Source of the DNA: a bacterium
GTDB lineage: Bacteria; UBA9089; JAHJRX01
DNA: 7,496 nt
Direction: 5' to 3'
Assembly: GCA_030017825.1 (NCBI GenBank)
Contig: JASEGW010000068.1
Location: 1 to 7,496 of the forward strand
The notes under the pieces: model-generated
The model's database searches: none
The model's input: the letters and a program-made list of their open reading frames with translations, nothing else
Told to the model about the DNA's origin: nothing
Position numbers and translations under genes: made by a program
In this document: piece after piece, positions 6,232 through 7,496 of the stretch
Layout: every line of letters begins with the position of its first letter
Position numbering within the stretch: position 1 is the first letter of the stretch

Positions 6232-7375
6232 AATAAGTAAGTTTTTTTTGTAAAAGATTTGGAGTAATTTTAATCTTATTCAAGATTTTTACAATTATAG
6301 AGCTTGCTTTTCCATCTCCATACGGATTTTTGCAGTTTTTTATTCTTTTTCTAAAATTTTCATCAAACAGTGCTTTGTTTATTGCTTTTATTATTTCTAC
6401 TTTATTATATTTTACATTTATAATGTTATTAGAACATTGTCTTCCCTGTTGACGCGTACCAATGTTTACTACCGGCAAATGAAATGAAGGAGCTTCAATT
6501 ATTCCACTACTAGAATTTCCGACCATTACCTTAGCTATTTTCATAAGACTTAAGTATTCTAAATGAGGTAGACTACTAAAAGAATTAATAAATGAGCAAT
6601 CTTTAAATTCTTTTATTATTTTAATCATAGCTTGTCCGCCGGCATCAGAGTTAGGAAGCATAAGAATAGTTTGTAGAGATAGTTTTTTTAAGGCTTGCAT
6701 GGTCTGTTTCATTTGCCAAGCTGCTTCATTTATTTCAGTAGTTACTGGATGCTGAACAGCTAACAAAATTGGTCTTGAGAGGTCTAAATTAAATTTTTTT
6801 GCTATTATTGATGGTTCTATTAATTTCTGATTAAGTATAGTATCTAATCTTGGAGCCCCTACCACAAAGACCATATTTTTTTGTTCTCCTAATTTAATTA
6901 TTCTTTTTGCGCTTTTATTGGTAGCTACAAGATGAATATGTGATAGCTTAGTAATAGCATGTCTTAGAGATTCATCTATAGTTCCCGAAACTTCGCCTCC
7001 ATGAATATGGGCTACAACAATATTCATATGTGCTCCGGCGATTGCTCCAGCCATCATTTCTCCTCTATCCCCAAGAATTAACAATATATTTGGCTGAATT
7101 AATTCTAAAGCTTTAGTAATTCCAATTATTCCTTTTCCTAAAGATTTAGCCATTGCTGCTCCGGTGTCATCATCTGGCAACATATCTACTTTGGCTTTAA
7201 TATTAAATCCATCTCTTAATATTTCATCAATTGTATTTCCAAAATCAGGAGATAGGTGCGAGCCGGTTACGATTAAAAACAATTCAAGATTTGAATGAGC
7301 AAGAATTGTCTTTAAAATAGGATAGTAAATTCCATAATCGGCTCTATTTCCTGTAATAACAGCAATTTTTTTCAT
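6230..7375 (-). CDS. neuC: NeuC/LegG-type hydrolysing UDP-N-acetylhexosamine 2-epimerase
   Basis: The enzyme converts UDP-GlcNAc to ManNAc plus UDP (NeuC), or UDP-diacetylbacillosamine to 2,4-diacetamido-trideoxymannose (LegG), the first committed step to nonulosonic acids. The 381-aa length is normal. Diagnostic motifs include ITGNRADYG at the N-terminus, GSHLSPDFGNT, DGF, and LGDRGEM with Asp103. HIHGGEVSGTIDE (Glu128, Asp134, Glu135), RHAITKLSHIH and QHPVTTE with His209 follow. GNSSSGIIEAPSFHLPVVNIGTRQQGRQ-type residues around 287-313 form the UDP-binding side. The HIHGGE-SGTIDE-RHAITK signature separates it from the non-hydrolysing WecB/MnaA group. The ATG at 7373-7375 has a weak AAGAAG upstream. 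It is the first complete gene of the minus-strand run and abuts the acyltransferase gene by 9 bp. The LegG alternative remains open because the substrate cannot be told by eye. Confidence 0.9.
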   Translation of the reverse strand: MKKIAVITGNRADYGIYYPILKTILAHSNLELFLIVTGSHLSPDFGNTIDEILRDGFNIKAKVDMLPDDDTGAAMAKSLGKGIIGITKALELIQPNILLILGDRGEMMAGAIAGAHMNIVVAHIHGGEVSGTIDESLRHAITKLSHIHLVATNKSAKRIIKLGEQKNMVFVVGAPRLDTILNQKLIEPSIIAKKFNLDLSRPILLAVQHPVTTEINEAAWQMKQTMQALKKLSLQTILMLPNSDAGGQAMIKIIKEFKDCSFINSFSSLPHLEYLSLMKIAKVMVGNSSSGIIEAPSFHLPVVNIGTRQQGRQCSNNIINVKYNKVEIIKAINKALFDENFRKRIKNCKNPYGDGKASSIIVKILNKIKITPNLLQKKLTY

Positions 7376-7496
7376 ATTATTCAGTCTTCTTGCATTAAAA
7401 ATTATTTAAAAAAAAGAGATTAACATTTTAATCATAATTAAATAACCTGAGTTCGACATAAGAATATGTTCCTTTATTTTAAGTTTAAGAATTAAT

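Noticed and set aside
7406..7495. Minus-strand frame open to the window edge, ending in SNSGYLIMIKMLISFF-stop, 30 nt before neuC
   Set aside because: It could be the C-terminus of an upstream operon gene or a short leader, but about 29 open codons in AT-rich DNA is expected by chance and no family can be recognised. More upstream sequence would decide.

Overview
The window comes from a strongly AT-rich bacterial chromosome, probably an uncultivated lineage. A CCA-encoding tRNA, sigma70-type promoters, Shine-Dalgarno sites and a GatA amidotransferase subunit all point to Bacteria. The phylum cannot be fixed from the sequence. Simple arrays like the AGAANNN and CACAGAT repeats here are, from memory, common in uncultured candidate-phylum genomes, but that is only a weak hint.

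Positions 1 to about 850 carry plus-strand elements. First is most of a divergent 5S rRNA whose 5' end lies just outside the window, so an rRNA operon probably lies upstream. It is followed by a Rho-independent terminator, then a tRNA-Leu(GAG) with its own promoter, then a decayed and truncated IS1634-type transposase fragment with two single-base frameshifts in homopolymer runs. A strong hairpin at 820-849 closes the minus-strand transcription coming from the other side.

Positions 907 to 7375 are all coded on the minus strand. Read in the direction of transcription (right to left) the order is: a NeuC/LegG-type hydrolysing UDP-sugar 2-epimerase; a NeuD/PglD-type hexapeptide acyltransferase (9-bp gap, stop codon overlapping the next Shine-Dalgarno); phosphopentomutase DeoB (31-bp gap); a DegT-family PLP aminotransferase (132-bp gap); GatA (140-bp gap, GTG start); and a 78-aa repeat-rich probable lipoprotein with its own near-perfect promoter.

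The epimerase, acyltransferase and aminotransferase could be three steps towards a nonulosonic acid (sialic, legionaminic or similar) or another acylamino sugar for the cell surface. The synthase and CMP-transferase that would prove this are not in the window. DeoB (pentose phosphate/nucleoside salvage) and GatA (tRNA amidation) are housekeeping genes interleaved with them. I see no clear undescribed multi-gene system. The most unusual local features are the small lipoprotein gene with two perfect internal tandem repeats behind a consensus promoter with an AT-rich upstream tract, and the 7-bp-periodic AGAANNN array between that gene and gatA.
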